A program made the translations under genes and the position numbers. From the NCBI GenBank assembly GCA_030789695.1, contig CM061141.1, positions 199,257,600 through 199,321,599 of the forward strand: a stretch of 64,000 bases of DNA, read 5' to 3'. Source of the stretch: Scilla litardierei. Taxonomy: Eukaryota > Streptophyta > Magnoliopsida > Asparagales > Asparagaceae. The notes under the pieces were generated by a model that worked only from the letters and a program-made list of their open reading frames with translations, was not told the origin of the DNA and did no database searches. Positions 33,976 to 47,592 of this stretch are shown here, in pieces (position 1 is the stretch's first letter; every line of letters starts with the position of its first letter).

Positions 33976-35172
33976 TCCTACCCACCTTAGAATAAAGTCC
34001 GTCCTCGGACTTTCTAACATATCTAGTCACTCTAGTAACTACCCAAATCATATCACGTTATAATCTAAACCAGGTATAGTCATTAGAAATGCTTATACAT
34101 ACACTAGGTAGTCAAACAATAACTCTGCTAACATGTATATATTCATGCACATATTTCAATCATATGCATACATCCCTTATATAACTACTACTTACCTAGC
34201 ACAAAACAATAGTTCAGATACTCACATAAGATTAGTCTCACACTAGCAAATACAATCATTGCTCTACGTATTGATAGCTACCTATGCACAAAACACACAT
34301 GGGTATACTACTCCCTAATATTCATCCGATACCAAACACCTCAACACATGTAGTCACACCATACCATTATTAAATCAATTTTTACTATATCTAATATGCA
34401 TTCACCACTACTATAATTTCACAATATATAGTCATTCAAATGCATGCAAATATTTCACCATAACTTCACATCACATACGGCCCTATAACTATACTCACGA
34501 CACGCCACACATATCATAGTCACCAAAACTTATAACTAGGCACACACTTACCCATGCATGGTGCACACCCATACACGCTAACATTTCATTCATATATACC
34601 AATCATACCATTATATACTCAGCACATCCACACGCCTAGCTAGCACACGTACGTTCACACATGCAAGTCCTTAGTAGATAACTATACCACAAGACCAACA
34701 CCTATAACTATATACTGGTATAGCGACTCACAATCATGTGCGTAACACAACCAGGCACAAACAATCCTATTACTATACATACATCAACCATCGCTATATG
34801 CATGTTACTACACGCAAACTACAGACATACATATCAATATACTTAGAGTATACCCACTCAAGCTTGAGTGAGACTCGAAATACATATCAGAATACTCTAT
34901 ATACGTAACACGGTATATATACCTATACCAATACCACTGCAATGTATACACATCTACCAATATAACCATATACATACCATAACGTCAATCACACTTAATA
35001 TCTAGTCAGGTAACACCCACATAGTTCAATCACTTTATATACCATAATAATAATACAGACATCAACACACGTAAAATTATAATACCCTCCCTAATACATG
35101 CATTCACCGTATGGTCACACACATGTAGAACATATATTCACACCATATCCTACTACCTATAATTAGTATACC
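33976..35172 (-). other. Non-coding interior, 3' part, of the type C element
   Basis: It starts with the polypurine tract (tcctacccacctt on plus) and is colinear with 9625-10882 of the type A interior, including the CACTCAAGCTTGAGTG palindrome at about 34857. It is cut at 35172 by insertion of the type D LTR. No gene. Confidence 0.88.
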
Positions 35173-38100
35173 TGTAACGACCACTTTTCGTTGTATGTTG
35201 TTCGTACACATGCTTTTGGCCGTGCACGTGTTTGTTTTAGAACTTGTTTGTTTTTGAAACTTTGGTGTGATATGCCGTTGTGATCGTTTCTGAGAGTATT
35301 AAATTGTGGTGCTAATCTGGAACAACATTTCTCGGGTCGTTCTCCCACGATTTGATCTTATTCGAAGAGACGTTGTGATTTTCGTTTTTGACGTGAGACG
35401 TTTCTATTTTTAGTTTCGTCACTCGACGTCGAAATTGTGATCCATCTTCTCTGATTTCTTTCTCTCGTCGCCCCGGTCATCCCAGTATTTATTTCGCAAT
35501 TTTTAGGCTTCGTTTGACCTACTTTCACTTTTCATCCAAACTATTATTTGTTAACCCTAAGTTTAACCCAGTTATTGGCCCCTAATAATTCTTAATATTA
35601 TTATATAATAATAAACATCCTAGATCAGGTTGAACCCAACCCAGGTTGCCACCCTTGGCCGCATCCAGGTGGAGAGAGAGATAGACCCCCTTAGTTTTCA
35701 TCTCTATTGAGTTATAAACAACTACTCCTATAAAAGTCTAACCCTATAAAATAACCTTAACCAACCCAACCTGGTAGCCCACCACCCCACGTGATTAGCC
35801 CAAGCCCACGTACTACCCCCTATACCCTAGAGCCCTAGCCCCACGATCAGCTTCTCCTATTCAATAGCCTTTAGGGTTTTTTTATATATTAAAACCCTAT
35901 TCTAATTGTTTCACAGCAACCCAAACATAAGCCGCCGCCCCCATCAACTTTCGCACGCAGCGCTCGCGTCGTCATCCTCGTCCCCTCGACCAAGACCGGA
36001 TGCCGGCCTTTTCCTCTGCTGTATGGGCTCTCGCAGCGGCCTTCACGTCGGCCAAAACCCCCCAGCCTCGTGCCGATCACTGCCTCGACGCATCAGCTTT
36101 CCTCCGGCGTTCCCCGGCGACCGGGCATCCGCCGTTGGCCGCTCGTCCATCTCCAGGCGCCCACAGCGTCGACCCACGTCCGACAGGCCCCTCCGGCACT
36201 GTCGCTGTCTTTCCTCCGGTGACCCCACCGATATCCGCCCATCGGTGCTCCGCCAGGCCTGATCTGATGCTGCTACCGGCGATCTGGGCACAGCAGGACG
36301 CGTTTCTCGCACAGCAGCGGCGCGTGGCTGCTCTCCGGGACGTTGTTGGCCTTCCTCCCTCGCTCAGGCCTATCCCCTTGGCTGCATCGACGCACGACAT
36401 GCCCTCCTCCTGCACGTAAATGCGAAGAGGGGGATGAAGTTCGGTGACTCACTGCAGATGTAAGTTATGTTATAGTAATAAGTTTTGTAACAGTCTCCTA
36501 GGTAGCTTTTCCTTATTATATTAGTATTACAAGGACAGTTCCCTAGGGTCTCATAACTAGAAGGGTTAGTCCTTATACCACAGAGTTACTCAATGTGTTT
36601 AATTCGGTTTATAGTCAAGTTAGTAAATTAGTTAAACCTATAATGTTAGTTATGGGTATAGGTGTTACTGTTGGCTAACATTTTCTCTTATATGTTAGTA
36701 ACCTAATCAATAAGTTGGTTGTTATCTAGCATGATCATGATCAGTAACTTTTTGAGAACATTGTAAATCATGGTTCATTAACCAATGGGTGGGTAGTAGA
36801 ATAATTCTGTTAGTCTAATAGTTAGAATAATATATGGGATCACAGTATACTTTGCACTTTGGAGATTTTTCCCCAATGAGAATCTTTTAGTTTATGTTAT
36901 CAATCCATGTCACAGATATATAAACGTTTTGCTTCCGAAACGTTACCTTTCCCGAGCCGATGCCGATACCTTACATGCTACCGGAATCCAACCCCTGACG
37001 TCGCTACCCGACGTCAGAGTAGCTCTCGCGTCGTGTTGAGGTAAGATCTGTCCCGTAGGAACCCACACCCGCATGTTAACAAGATAAAAACAATTATTTT
37101 TTTTACTGCCTTGTAATTCACTAATCAAGACTAATAAAATGGGACTGTAGGCCGGTGAACTTGTGCACATAGGTTATTTGTGACTTTGGACTCGTTGGAC
37201 GGTGTTTTTCAGACGTCAGACTTGCAGGCAAGTGAAACTTGCCAACTCTTGTGTAGGGCCATGTTTTTAGGCCACTTCCTAGTTCCTAGCGTAAAAGAGA
37301 CTAGTCAGTGAAATGATAGCTGGCTAGACGCCCACTTGATCTAGTTTGACAACGAAACTAGATCCGTCACCTAATCGATCTAGCTTGACAACGAAGCTAG
37401 ATCCAACCCTTTAAACTTGTTGTTCATGCATACTAAACTGTCACGTTTACTTTCCTTACCTGTACGCTTTACAACTTGCCATGTCATGTCATCCATGCAT
37501 TGAATGTCGCATTCGTAGCACACGCTACATACTTGTACTTGCTGGTCCCGGGCTAGGTGCACCCCTATGCCATACTTGTTAAAAACACTTCCTAGCTCGT
37601 GATCCAGAATCTAGCATTCCCGTTCGGGGGTAAGGCCCTGGCTCGATACACGTGGAGGGGTAGGGTTGAGCGACCAATCAGCTTAGGAGTTGGCCCGATC
37701 AGCCACTCTAGCTGTAAGGCGTGAACTCTGTGCACGAGGTGCTTACTTTACTTGTCTTGTACTAATGAGTGTTACTTGTATAACTTGTCATCCATGCCAT
37801 GTTTAAATGTCATGCTCGTACTTTACCTTACTTTACTTTACTTGTTGCACTCATACCTTAAACTGCCATGTCATTGCATTCATGCTAGAACTGCTAGGTT
37901 GCTTTACTTGTACCTACTTTCAGTTTCCTTGCACAAGTCTCTTGTAGACTTGCTGACATGTGCCCCTTGCTCTTTTGGGTGTCACATGTTAGACCCTGAG
38001 CCGGAGACCGTTGCTGTGTACGTGATGATTTTCTGATGCTGAGGCTGAGTCCATGTCTGCCCAGGAGGAGTTTTGTGGACACCGGTGACCTTTCTTTGTG

Positions 38101-38439
38101 ACCATGCTGAGTTCTCCTTTTGTTTTAGGTTTTCTGTTAGTTGTCAGTGCGGTGCACCTTTGTTTTGTACGTTGTACTTTTGATTGGCCATGTTTGGGCC
38201 TTTAGACTTCTGTTATTTCAGCCTGGTGGCTTTTTCTGTGATGTTCAAACTTGTTTTATGGATATTCTGATATATCTCTTTGTCTCATTTCATTATTATT
38301 ATCTTTGTTTCGTTCGCGTTGCAAGGACCTGCAGTTTTAAATTTGATTGACGCTTATCGGACTTGCAGCTTTGCAGCTTCAAGTCTGAGCGGACCTTCTC
38401 ACGCTTTGCCTCCATATTTTTGGGAAGCGGGGCGTGACA
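35173..38439 (+). repeat. Type D 5' LTR
   Basis: It runs TGTAACGACC to GGGGCGTGACA, 3,267 bp, the longest of the family here. A candidate TATA box (ctataaaag) is at 35738-35746. A GC-rich part (about 35930-36420) is open in several frames but has no recognisable protein domain. The stem-loop block is at 37225-37396. Confidence 0.92.
37225..37396 (+). other. Conserved stem-loop block (type D)
   Basis: Read directly on plus: GGCAAGTGAAACTTGCC, CTAGTCAG-TGAAATGATAG-CTGGCTAG, GATCTAGTTT-GACAACG-AAACTAGATC and GATCTAGCTT-GACAACG-AAGCTAGATC. All four stems are intact, the best copy for structure analysis. Confidence 0.75.
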
Positions 38440-40819
38440 GGTTTTGTTGGTGGCCCATGCAGGTCCAGTCTTGCAATTGTAAATTAACGAAACAACGATG
38501 ATAACGGAATGTCCATTAAATAAATTGCAACATCCGAGTCATAAGCCCCGAGTCTAGTCGTTTTCTTAGGACACTAGGTGATAAGAAGACTTAGTTAGAC
38601 GTCTGTGCTTACTATTTAGAGGCCCCTGATTGATAGTTAGACCCCTTCTAGCAATTGACTTAATCGTCGTAGGAGTTACCTTAGTGGTTCATGTCTACCC
38701 CTGACCATATTAGACTTCTAGAATTTCCTTCGGTCGTTCGCTTTTGGGTTCATCGATTTCGGACAAAGCTGAACGCATTTCTTTACCGTCTAACCTTTAG
38801 AAGTCTTAGCGCTTAGTTTTTAATCTTTAGTTGGTCGACCGTGGGAGTTTCCGTGGACTTTCCTGATTCATACCCTAGGCGTATGCATGTTTTGATCACC
38901 TGACTAATTTCCTTGCCTCGAATCACTAGATCGCCTCATGACGATCGTCTGCAATCTTCGAACCTCTCCATTACGAACCTTGAATCTCCTGAAAGTATTT
39001 TTCGACTTCCTCCTTTCCGAAGTTTAACCTTGTTCCAAATCTTAATGTATATGTACTTATACTTCATCCTCCTTCGTTGATTTAAAATTTTAAAAACTTT
39101 TGTCGGAAATTTTGAACTCCAGCTTATAATATTTTTCCAGCTTATATTTTTCGTACTTATGTAAATGCGTTACCCCTTCATATATTAATTTTATTCTGGA
39201 CCGTACTTTTGCTTTGCCCAATTCGATTTATAATTTTCCTTCTTATTTGTGTTATACGAATGATACGTCGTGTTTACTTTAATATACTTTCAAGACACAT
39301 GGAATTTCAGCTTTTAGCAAGTTGGTTTTTGCTCGTCGTTTTCGCTACTTCAGATTTTTTTTGCAAACTTACTATTTTCATAACCACTTCCTGAATTAGA
39401 CCCTCCGTGATTTGATTTTAAAGACTTGCTATTCGATCTTGATAATTCTTATACTAAGTCATTATTATTACTTTTCCGTGCACCATACATACTTTCAATT
39501 ATTTTTATATCCGTGCCAGACTTGTTGTGCTCGTATATTAAGAACCTCGTGTAAATCAGTTTTTCATTTTTGGCAAACCCTGGTTCTCTAAAAGTAGTTT
39601 CAAAATGGATTATTTAAAATTTTCCATAGCATAAAGTTTTGGAAGCATTTAACCTGAGTTTAAATTCTTCCGTTGCTTGATTCCATTCATTGACTTTCAA
39701 AAACTTTTGCCAAAATTATATTAAATTATTGTCGTATAATATTTCTAAAAACTACGTCCTCAATATTCGTGTAAATGATTTTACTCCTTTTATAATGATT
39801 TTTTTAAAACCAATAGACCATTTTCTCTTATTACGAATGGTCGACTCAAATTTATTTTGAACAACTCATTTTATCGATCTCCAAATATTTCTTTTCAGAC
39901 CGGGATTTCAACTTTTGAAGTACTACAGTTTTCAAATATCACGTATTTTAACTTATGTTTTTACACTATTTTCCTTCTGTCTCCTATAAGGGTATCACTA
40001 CATCTCCCTTTCCTCTACCTAAACATTCACAATTGAGTCAAAGTTTCACCTAACCAAGCGGTCTCCTTATATTCGTCCTATCTAAACCCGTGCTTATCGA
40101 TTCTTCCCTCATTCACTATCGATCTCGGTCTCCCTCTATTACGTAGGCTTTAGTGCTCGTCAAAGTCTGTGTCAACTCTAATTCGTTAGTAGGCCTTTGG
40201 ACCTTTGTGATGGTGTCGTGGTGCATGTACCTAAGTTAAGTATGTGGGCTTGAATGAGTATACCCCCATAGTATATTGATGTTTGCCTATTGTGTGATAT
40301 ATACATACTCGGAGTTATTCGTGATATTATGAAGTTGTTGTGTGTTAGGAGCTATAGATTTTGTGTGGATAGCTATACTATACTAGGGATGCCGGTGTGT
40401 ATAAGAGTTCGCGTTGGAATATCTAATGGAGTGTATGTAATTAGAGATACTTGTAATGGTTGAAATAAAATGATTGGTAAAGCTATGTGTATGATAGGTG
40501 TGATAATAATAAGTGTACGTATAGTTAAGAGAGTAGGCCTATTGAGTGACCCATATATTAGTACGCATGCGTATGTGCTCATAGGTAGATAGGTATGGTG
40601 CTTATATGTAAGTAGTTATGTTTTGTTGCCTGAGTATATATGTGATATACATATGGTAGCAGGATTATAATCCTGTTTGATGTTGCTTGCTCTTACGGGA
40701 TGTTGCATGCGTGCATACCGTGAGGTATACACGACTATTGCACATCTTAATTATGTATGTGTGGATGTGTTAGTATACTAATTATAGGTAGTAGGCTATG
40801 GTGTGAATATATATATATA
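38440..40819 (+). other. Type D interior, 5' part (non-coding)
   Basis: It starts with the primer-binding-like GGTTTTGTTGGTGGCCCATG and is colinear with the reverse complement of 10850-13199. It has no domain and no long frame. It ends at an (AT)n run that is the Helitron target. Confidence 0.88.
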
Positions 40820-41319
40820 TCTATATTATAAAACAGGGATGTTATCATGGGTTTTTGTATAAGAGTTTTTGATAAGAGATGAGAAATTGGGTATATATGA
40901 GGGATGTTGTTAAGATAAATTGGATAAGATAAGAGAAATTGGATAAGATAAGAGAAATTGGATAAGTTAAGAAAAATTGAGTTTGAATTTTGGGGGGGGA
41001 ACAAAATTTTTGGGGGGAAACAAAATTTTTGGGGGGAAGAAAACAACCCAGCGCAAAAAAAACCCTGGCTTCTCTCTTCGTGGCCCATATCTCCTCTCTT
41101 CACAGGATCTAAAACCCCCAAGCCCTAGCAGCACGATCGCGTGCCTCCCCCTTTGTGAGCTTCTCTCTTCAACGATCGACCACCCATTGCTACTCTCTTC
41201 ACGGGATCTCCCCCAAGCCCTAGCAGCACGCTATTGCGCCTCCCCCTTCGCGCTCGAGAAAACCCCAAAGCCTAACACCCTAGCAGCTCTGACTTTTTTT
41301 CGTTCTCACTTCTTGGATG
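40820..41319 (+). other. Helitron 5' region
   Basis: After the terminus there are about three copies of a 19-20-base ggataagataagagaaatt unit (40921-40980), then runs of ttttggggggaaacaaaa (40981-41042) that recur in related form near the 3' end. From about 41080 a duplicated block (ctctcttcac.ggatct and caagccctagcagcacg, twice) looks like the 5' untranslated part of a captured gene. No frame is identified. Confidence 0.6.
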
Positions 41320-41324
41320 TCGAG
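41320..41324. repeat. Target site duplication TCGAG (left)
   Basis: These five bases are repeated at 50055-50059 and define the ends of the nested LTR element. Confidence 0.95.
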
Positions 41325-42510
41325 TGTCACGCCCCGCTTCCCAAAAATGTGGAGGCGAGACGTGAGAAGGTCCGCTCAGACTTGAAGCTGAAAAGCCGCA
41401 AGTCCGATAAGCGTCAAATAGAACTACAAATGGCAGGTCCTTGCAATGCAATACGGAACAACAATAATAACTAGAAGGAGAGACAGATAAAATGTTCAAT
41501 CTCAGATTATCCATTAATTAAATTACAATATCACAGAAAAGCCACCAGGCTAAAAGGAAAAGAGTCTAAGGCCCAAACATGGCCAACAAGGTATAACATA
41601 CATACAAAGGTGCCACGCACCAACAACTAACATCAAACCTAAACAAAGAAGTGAACACGAGCGGTCTTCAAGACAGGCCCCTGGTGTCCACTCACCACCA
41701 CAGCAAACATCAGCATCAACAACACCCATATCCCCTGCAACAAAGCTCTGGCTCTGGGTCTAACATGTGACACCCAAAAGAGAGAGGGGCACATGTCAGC
41801 AAGTCTGGAAAGACTTGTGCAAGGAAACTGAAAGAAAGGTAAACTAGCAACCTAACAGTTATAGTATGATGCATGGCATGGCAAGTATAGTATGGAAGTG
41901 ACAAGAAAAGTACAAGTAGCAAGTAACAAGTATGTCAGGGATAACAAGTTTTACAAGTAAGACACGGGCAAGTACAAGTGGTAAGTGTGACAAGTATTGT
42001 CAAGTAACAGGTACAAGGGATCACCCACACATGGATGCCCTATTGCCCGCAGGCTGTATTCAAGTACAAGGGATCACTCAACGAGTGCCCTATTGCCCGC
42101 AGGCTGTGTTGAGCTCGTCTTCTGGAACACGAGCCAGAAAGTGTATTTAACAAGTATGGCGTAGGGGTGCACCTAGCCGGAACAAGTAGCACTAGTATGT
42201 AGCGATGCTACGCAATCACGATGAGTATTTAAGTATGCAATGACATGAGCAGATATTCGCGTACCGTTAATAGAAATTAAACGTGACAGGCAAAATGCAA
42301 TGGCATGAACAATATTCGCGTACCGTTTATTTAAATTAAACATGACAGGCAAAATGCAATGGCATGAACAATATTCGCGTACCGTTTATTTAAATTAAAC
42401 ATGGCAGTTAAAATGCAATAGCAGTTAAGGATGCATGGATGACATGAACAGTTAACACGCATACCATTAAGGAAAAGTAAACGTGTCATACAGGCATGAT
42501 GAGGGTGACG

Positions 42511-42644
42511 GACCAAGCTTCGTTGTCAAGCTAGGTCAATGGCGTCTAAACGGCTATCCTTTCACCGTCTAGTCTCTTTTACGCTAAAGCAAGGTAAATG
42601 GCCTAAAACATGGCCCAAATCAAGAGATGCAAGTTTCACTTGCC
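42511..42644 (-). other. Conserved stem-loop block (type E)
   Basis: In transcript sense the second stem is CTAGACGG-TGAAAGGATAG-CCGTTTAG: its fifth pair is A-U and its seventh G-C, against U-G or G-C and A-U in the other types. The GACAACG-loop stem is GACCTAGCTT/AAGCTTGGTC, with a C-G third pair where type A has U-A, and one mismatch. The copy in the right LTR is at 48779-48912. Confidence 0.75.
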
Positions 42645-43130
42645 TGGCACCGAGGAGAACGATCAACGAAGGCACATCACACAAATTGTTATCTACGGGA
42701 ATGGATCACTGTCAAGGAAAAACAACATTAGAATGGTAACTAATCCGTATTCACAATCGAACCCTATGATTTCTAATGATCCATTTTATTAGGGTTTCAC
42801 AAATATCAAGTGTGGGTTATGAGATTATTAAAGGAAGAATACTACCCGTGAAGAAGCGGAGGAACGGTGCCGAGCAACCACGGCAACGGAAGAACGATCC
42901 GGCTCAGATCTGGAAATGAGGGAAAATCTGGAGAAATGGGTTTGGATGAGGCTTTTGGGGATTTGATGGGGGTTTGTGGTTGAGGAGAGGTAGGATATGT
43001 GAAATGAGGGTTTGGATGATGATGGATGAGCTTGGGATGAAGGATCAATGGTTTGGGGAAGAAGGGGGCTCAATGGGGGAGAAATTAGGGTTTTAGGTCG
43101 TGAGGAAGAAGAAGAAAACGTTTGGAGGGG

Positions 43131-43138
43131 TATTTATA
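43131..43138 (-). promoter_or_regulatory. TATA box of type E LTR
   Basis: The minus strand reads ctataaatacccc. The dyad array lies immediately upstream and the stem-loop block about 490 bases downstream in transcript sense. The second copy is at 49399-49406. Confidence 0.7.
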
Positions 43139-43179
43139 GAGTTTGGTGGCGGCTAGGGCAAAACTAGGGTTTCCTGGGC

Positions 43180-43490
43180 TGATTAGTCGGTCAAAGAAGG
43201 ATTGGTGACCGACTAGTTGAGGATCTAGTCGGTCGGTCGTTCAACATGGACCGACTAAGAGTAAACAGTAGCTCGCTCAGGAAAACTGGACTATGAGTTA
43301 GTCGGTCTGAGAAGGATTCATGACCGACTAGTTTAGCATCTAGTCGGTCGATGGTTGTTCTTAGACCGACTAAGAGTAAACAGTAGCTCCAGAAAAATTG
43401 ATTGAATGAACTAGTTGGTTCCAGTTGATTTCCTGACCGACTAGATTGGAATCTAGTCGGTCGATTGATCTTCTTGAACCAACTAATGTG
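43180..43490 (-). repeat. U3 array of ACCGAC dyads (three units)
   Basis: Units begin near 43183, 43300 and 43409, with the same agtcggt...gaccgacta...ctagtcggtcg pattern as in type B but one unit fewer. The right LTR copy is at 49448-49758. Confidence 0.75.
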
Positions 43491-43786
43491 CACGAAAAGT
43501 CTCGAAATGGAGCGTGAAGGTCCGGGATGAATTCTAAGGTTTCTAGGATCAACCTATCGCTAAGATATGATCGATATGAAGCTCGTCATGAGTGACTTAC
43601 TCCGAGTTCAATGATTCTAAGGAAGAAGCTAGAAGATCACATCAAAAGGAATGAAAACGAAAGTTAGGAAATCTCAACGAGATGAATGAAAGCGAGAACT
43701 ATGGAAATGGAAACCACACAAGGAGAGAACCCACCATCACAAGCAAAACACACTGATAATCCAATCATACAAAACCAGTCGTTACA

Positions 43787-46700
43787 TCCTACCCACCTTA
43801 GAATAAAGTCCGTCCTCGGACTTTCTAACATATATATAGTCGCTCGGGTAACTACCCTCAACCAATATCACATCATAAATTCAACCAAGTACTTTCATTT
43901 CGAGTGCTTATATATACATGCACTAGAAATCAAATATTACTACCACTACACACATATTTTCACGCACATAGTACACTCATACTTATTATAGTCAATCAAT
44001 TTCATACACGTATTTCAATCACATATATATAGTCAATATATTTATACAACAATAAACACTTATTACTTACTATAAGAAAATAACCAAGCCTCTCTTATTT
44101 GAAAATAATTTCACATTTATTTAGTCATTCAAATACATGCAAATATTTCACCATATTTTCACCTCACATATAGTCCTATAACTATATATTGGTATAGCCA
44201 CCCACAATCGTGTGCGTAACACAACCAAGCACAAACAACTCAAACACCATACATACATCATCCGTCACTATTCACCACCACATACAATTATACCAAAGTA
44301 CATAGAGTATACCCACTCAAGCTTGAGTGAGACTCAAATCATAGCAGGACATTTATATGCGTAACACAGTATCCATACACATACCAATACCACTCCAAGG
44401 CATACACATCCACGTATCACATATTTTCACACCATATCCATCCATTTATAATTACCATATCAACACATCAACTACATACAAGTTTAAGAGATGCAATAGT
44501 CGGGTATACCTCCGGATATACACGCATACGACATCTCATAAAACAAGTAGTACCAATCAAAATTATCATTCTGTTATCATACGTATATCACATCATACTC
44601 AAGCAGAAAATTACCTACACACAACATACAATTGCCAACACCCATACCACTATATACACACTACGAAACCAAGACTACGACGACATAATCACTTAACTAA
44701 TGGGCCCACCAAACTATAACACGGTTGACACAGGCAATGACAAGCTCTATGGGCTAGACAATAGGAAGGCACCGAACCTAGATCATGACGAATAGAAAGA
44801 TCGAAAAACATGGGAACGGTCGTGTAATGATGTAATGATGCTCCATTAGGATACATGGAAAACATAGTGTAAAAGATATAAGTTAAAATGAAGAGTACGA
44901 AACCGGTCGATAAAATGAGTTGTTCGAAATAAGTTTGAGCCGAATATATATAATAAGATGAAATGGTTTATTTAGCTTATATAAAGCTATCACGAGTATA
45001 AGTAAATCATTTACACGAACACATAGGGCGTATGTTAGAAAATGTTATGCGGCAGTAGTTTAAAAATTTTGGGAAAAAGTTTCGAGGTTCAAGGAATGAA
45101 ATCAGATCAAATATAGTGTAGAGAATTTAAGCGCATGCTAAAGGTTTTCCGAATCTTAAAACTGAAGAGAAATCCCAAATAAACCATATCGAAAATACTT
45201 TTAGAGAAATCCGGATTTGCCAACAAAATTGCTTTATACATGATCTTAATGTACTAGCAAAACGAACGTGGTACCGATATAGAAAAATAATTGAAGTCAT
45301 ATTTCAGAAATTATCTTAAAAGTGTGTATGGTGAACGGAAAGATAATATCTTAGTAGTATGGAAAGAGAAAAGGATATTTAACTCATCAAGTTAGTATTA
45401 AAACTTTTAAACCGTTTTATGAAGGGTTTAAGTCAGGAATGATTGCGAAATAGTAAAAAAAAATTTTTTTTTTAATACAAAAATCTGAAATATGGAAAAT
45501 GTTGAGCATAAAATCGACTTGCTAAAAGCCGAAGTCCAAAGGGACTTGAAAAGTTTATTAAGAGTAAGCACGAGGTGTTTTCGAATAAAATTTTAATGGC
45601 ACAAGTAAGAAAAGGAATTATGAATCGAGTTAGGAAAATAGGAATACGGTTCAGAATGAAATTGGTATATGAAAAGGGACAAGACATTTATATTGATACG
45701 AAAGTATAGGCTGAAAATATTATAAACTTCTAATCTAAAAATTTCAACACAAGTTTCGATATGTAAAAGCATAAATAATTTAAGTCGGCGAAGGAGCATG
45801 TAACCTTACATATATCAAAAGTGTTTCGAACAAATTTAAACTTAACGAAAGAAGAAGATCGAAGATACTTTTAGGGAAATAAGGATTCACCAAAAGAACG
45901 GGTTGGTATAAAAACTTTTGATGTACGAGTACGACGAACCTATAATTGATATATACAAAAATTAGTTGAAGTCCATTTAGTTTGGAAAAATACCCCTAAC
46001 GGTATGTAAGATAAGTGGTTAAAATAAATTTTTTGTAGTTAGGAAAAAGGACGGTATATCGAACTATCAGGATAGTAATAAAGTTTTAAAAAAAAATCGA
46101 AATGCGAAAGATACATTGTTAGAAAAATAGTACAAGATAGTAATTTTAAAATTACGACCAAAAGTCTTCAAAATTCAAGAACGACTTTTAACTCCATCGA
46201 AATTTAGGGAGACATATTTAAAGAAGTTTAGAACAAAATTTAAATTGAGTGAAACTTCAAATAAGGAAAGCATTCGAAAATAACTTTGGAAGAATCAAGA
46301 TTTGCAACGGAAAACATTTGAAAGATTAAGGATAATTGTAATGAGGTGGTCATGTGAATTGAGGACAAGGGAAGTGGTTGCGGAAACGTAATTTTCCAAA
46401 AATCTGTAGTCGGGAAAATGTTTGAACATAACTTTGATTTGTTGAAAGCTGAAATCATCTGTGACTTGAAAAGTATATTAAGGGAGCGTGACGAGTCATT
46501 TGAATAGCATAAATAAGAAAGGAAAATTCATAAATCGAATTTGGAAAATAGAATTGCGGCTCAGAATTAAATCGATTTATGAAAAAGGGACAAGATATTC
46601 AAATAGGTATGAAAGGTATAGGTTGTAGAACATTATAAAACAGTAATCAAAATCTCGTCAAAACTTTCGAATTTCAAAAATTAATTTAAGTCAACGAAAG

Positions 46701-47592
46701 AGTACGAGATATAAGTATACATATAACAATTGAAATTCCATTTAGCTTGGAAAAGATTTTAAAGTATGTATGCTATGCGATTAAAATGGATCTCATAGTT
46801 AGAAAATGGTATATCGAATTTTCCAAAATAGTTTTGGAGTCTTTAAACCGAAATGCGAAAATATAGACAAAAAATGGTTACGAGATAGCAATTATAATTA
46901 CAACCATTAGACTCCGAAATCTACAAGGAATTTGACTCAATCGAAAAGTGAGAAATTTTAAGTATATACGTAGCGGGTTTAAAACAAAATTTAAACTTAA
47001 CGAAAACTTTAATAAGGGAAATCGAAAAAAATAACTTTAAAAGAAATTAAGCCCGCGAATGGGGATATTCGAAGGATCAACGATTATAGAAACGTGGTGG
47101 TCATGGGAATCGAGGCAAGGGATTTGGTCGGATGATCAAAGCATAAACACGCCTAGGATATGACTTAGGAAAATCTACGGAAACTCCTACGGTCAACCAG
47201 CTAAAGATTATGGAACTAAGCACTAAGACTTCCCTGAGGGCTAGACAGCGATGAAATGAGTTCAGCTTGGTCCGAAATCGATGAACCCAAGCGAGAGACC
47301 AAAGAATTCTAGAAGTCTACCCTAGTCAAAGCTAGACAGGAACCACTAAGGTAACTCCTACGGCGACCAAATCAACTCCTAGCGGGGAGTCTAACTAACA
47401 ATCAGGGGCCTCTAACTAGCAAACACGGACGTCTAACTAAGTCTTCCTACCACCTAGTGACATAGGAAAACTACTAGACTCGAGGCTTATAAATTGGATG
47501 CTCTAATTTATTTAATGGACATTCCATAATTATTATCGTTGTTCCGATAGTTCGCATTTGCAAATGGACCTGCATGGGCCACCAATAAAACC
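43787..47592 (-). other. Non-coding interior of type E element
   Basis: It has the same order as type A: polypurine tract, cacatacata-rich stretch, CACTCAAGCTTGAGTG palindrome near 44314, A-rich stretch, leader with ctaaagattatgg and cctctaactagcaa, and the primer-binding-like segment at 47566-47592. The A-rich stretch (about 44900-47050) contains a diverged internal duplication: the wording around gaaaataactttgg, aaaagtatattaag and the gttaggaaaa motif recurs about 1 kb apart. No gene. Confidence 0.9.

Larger units (their letters stand above)
41325..43786 (-). repeat. Type E LTR, left (3' LTR)
   Basis: Contains the stem-loop block (42511-42644), a perfect minus-strand TATA box at 43131-43138, and a three-unit ACCGAC dyad array at 43180-43490. 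Three direct copies of an approximately 60-base unit (aatattcgcgtaccgtttatttaa and flanks) lie at about 42240-42410. Confidence 0.95.

Noticed and set aside
36000..36419. 139-residue plus-strand frame in the type D LTR
   Set aside because: Three overlapping frames of similar length on both strands, high GC, no domain, and located within the LTR.
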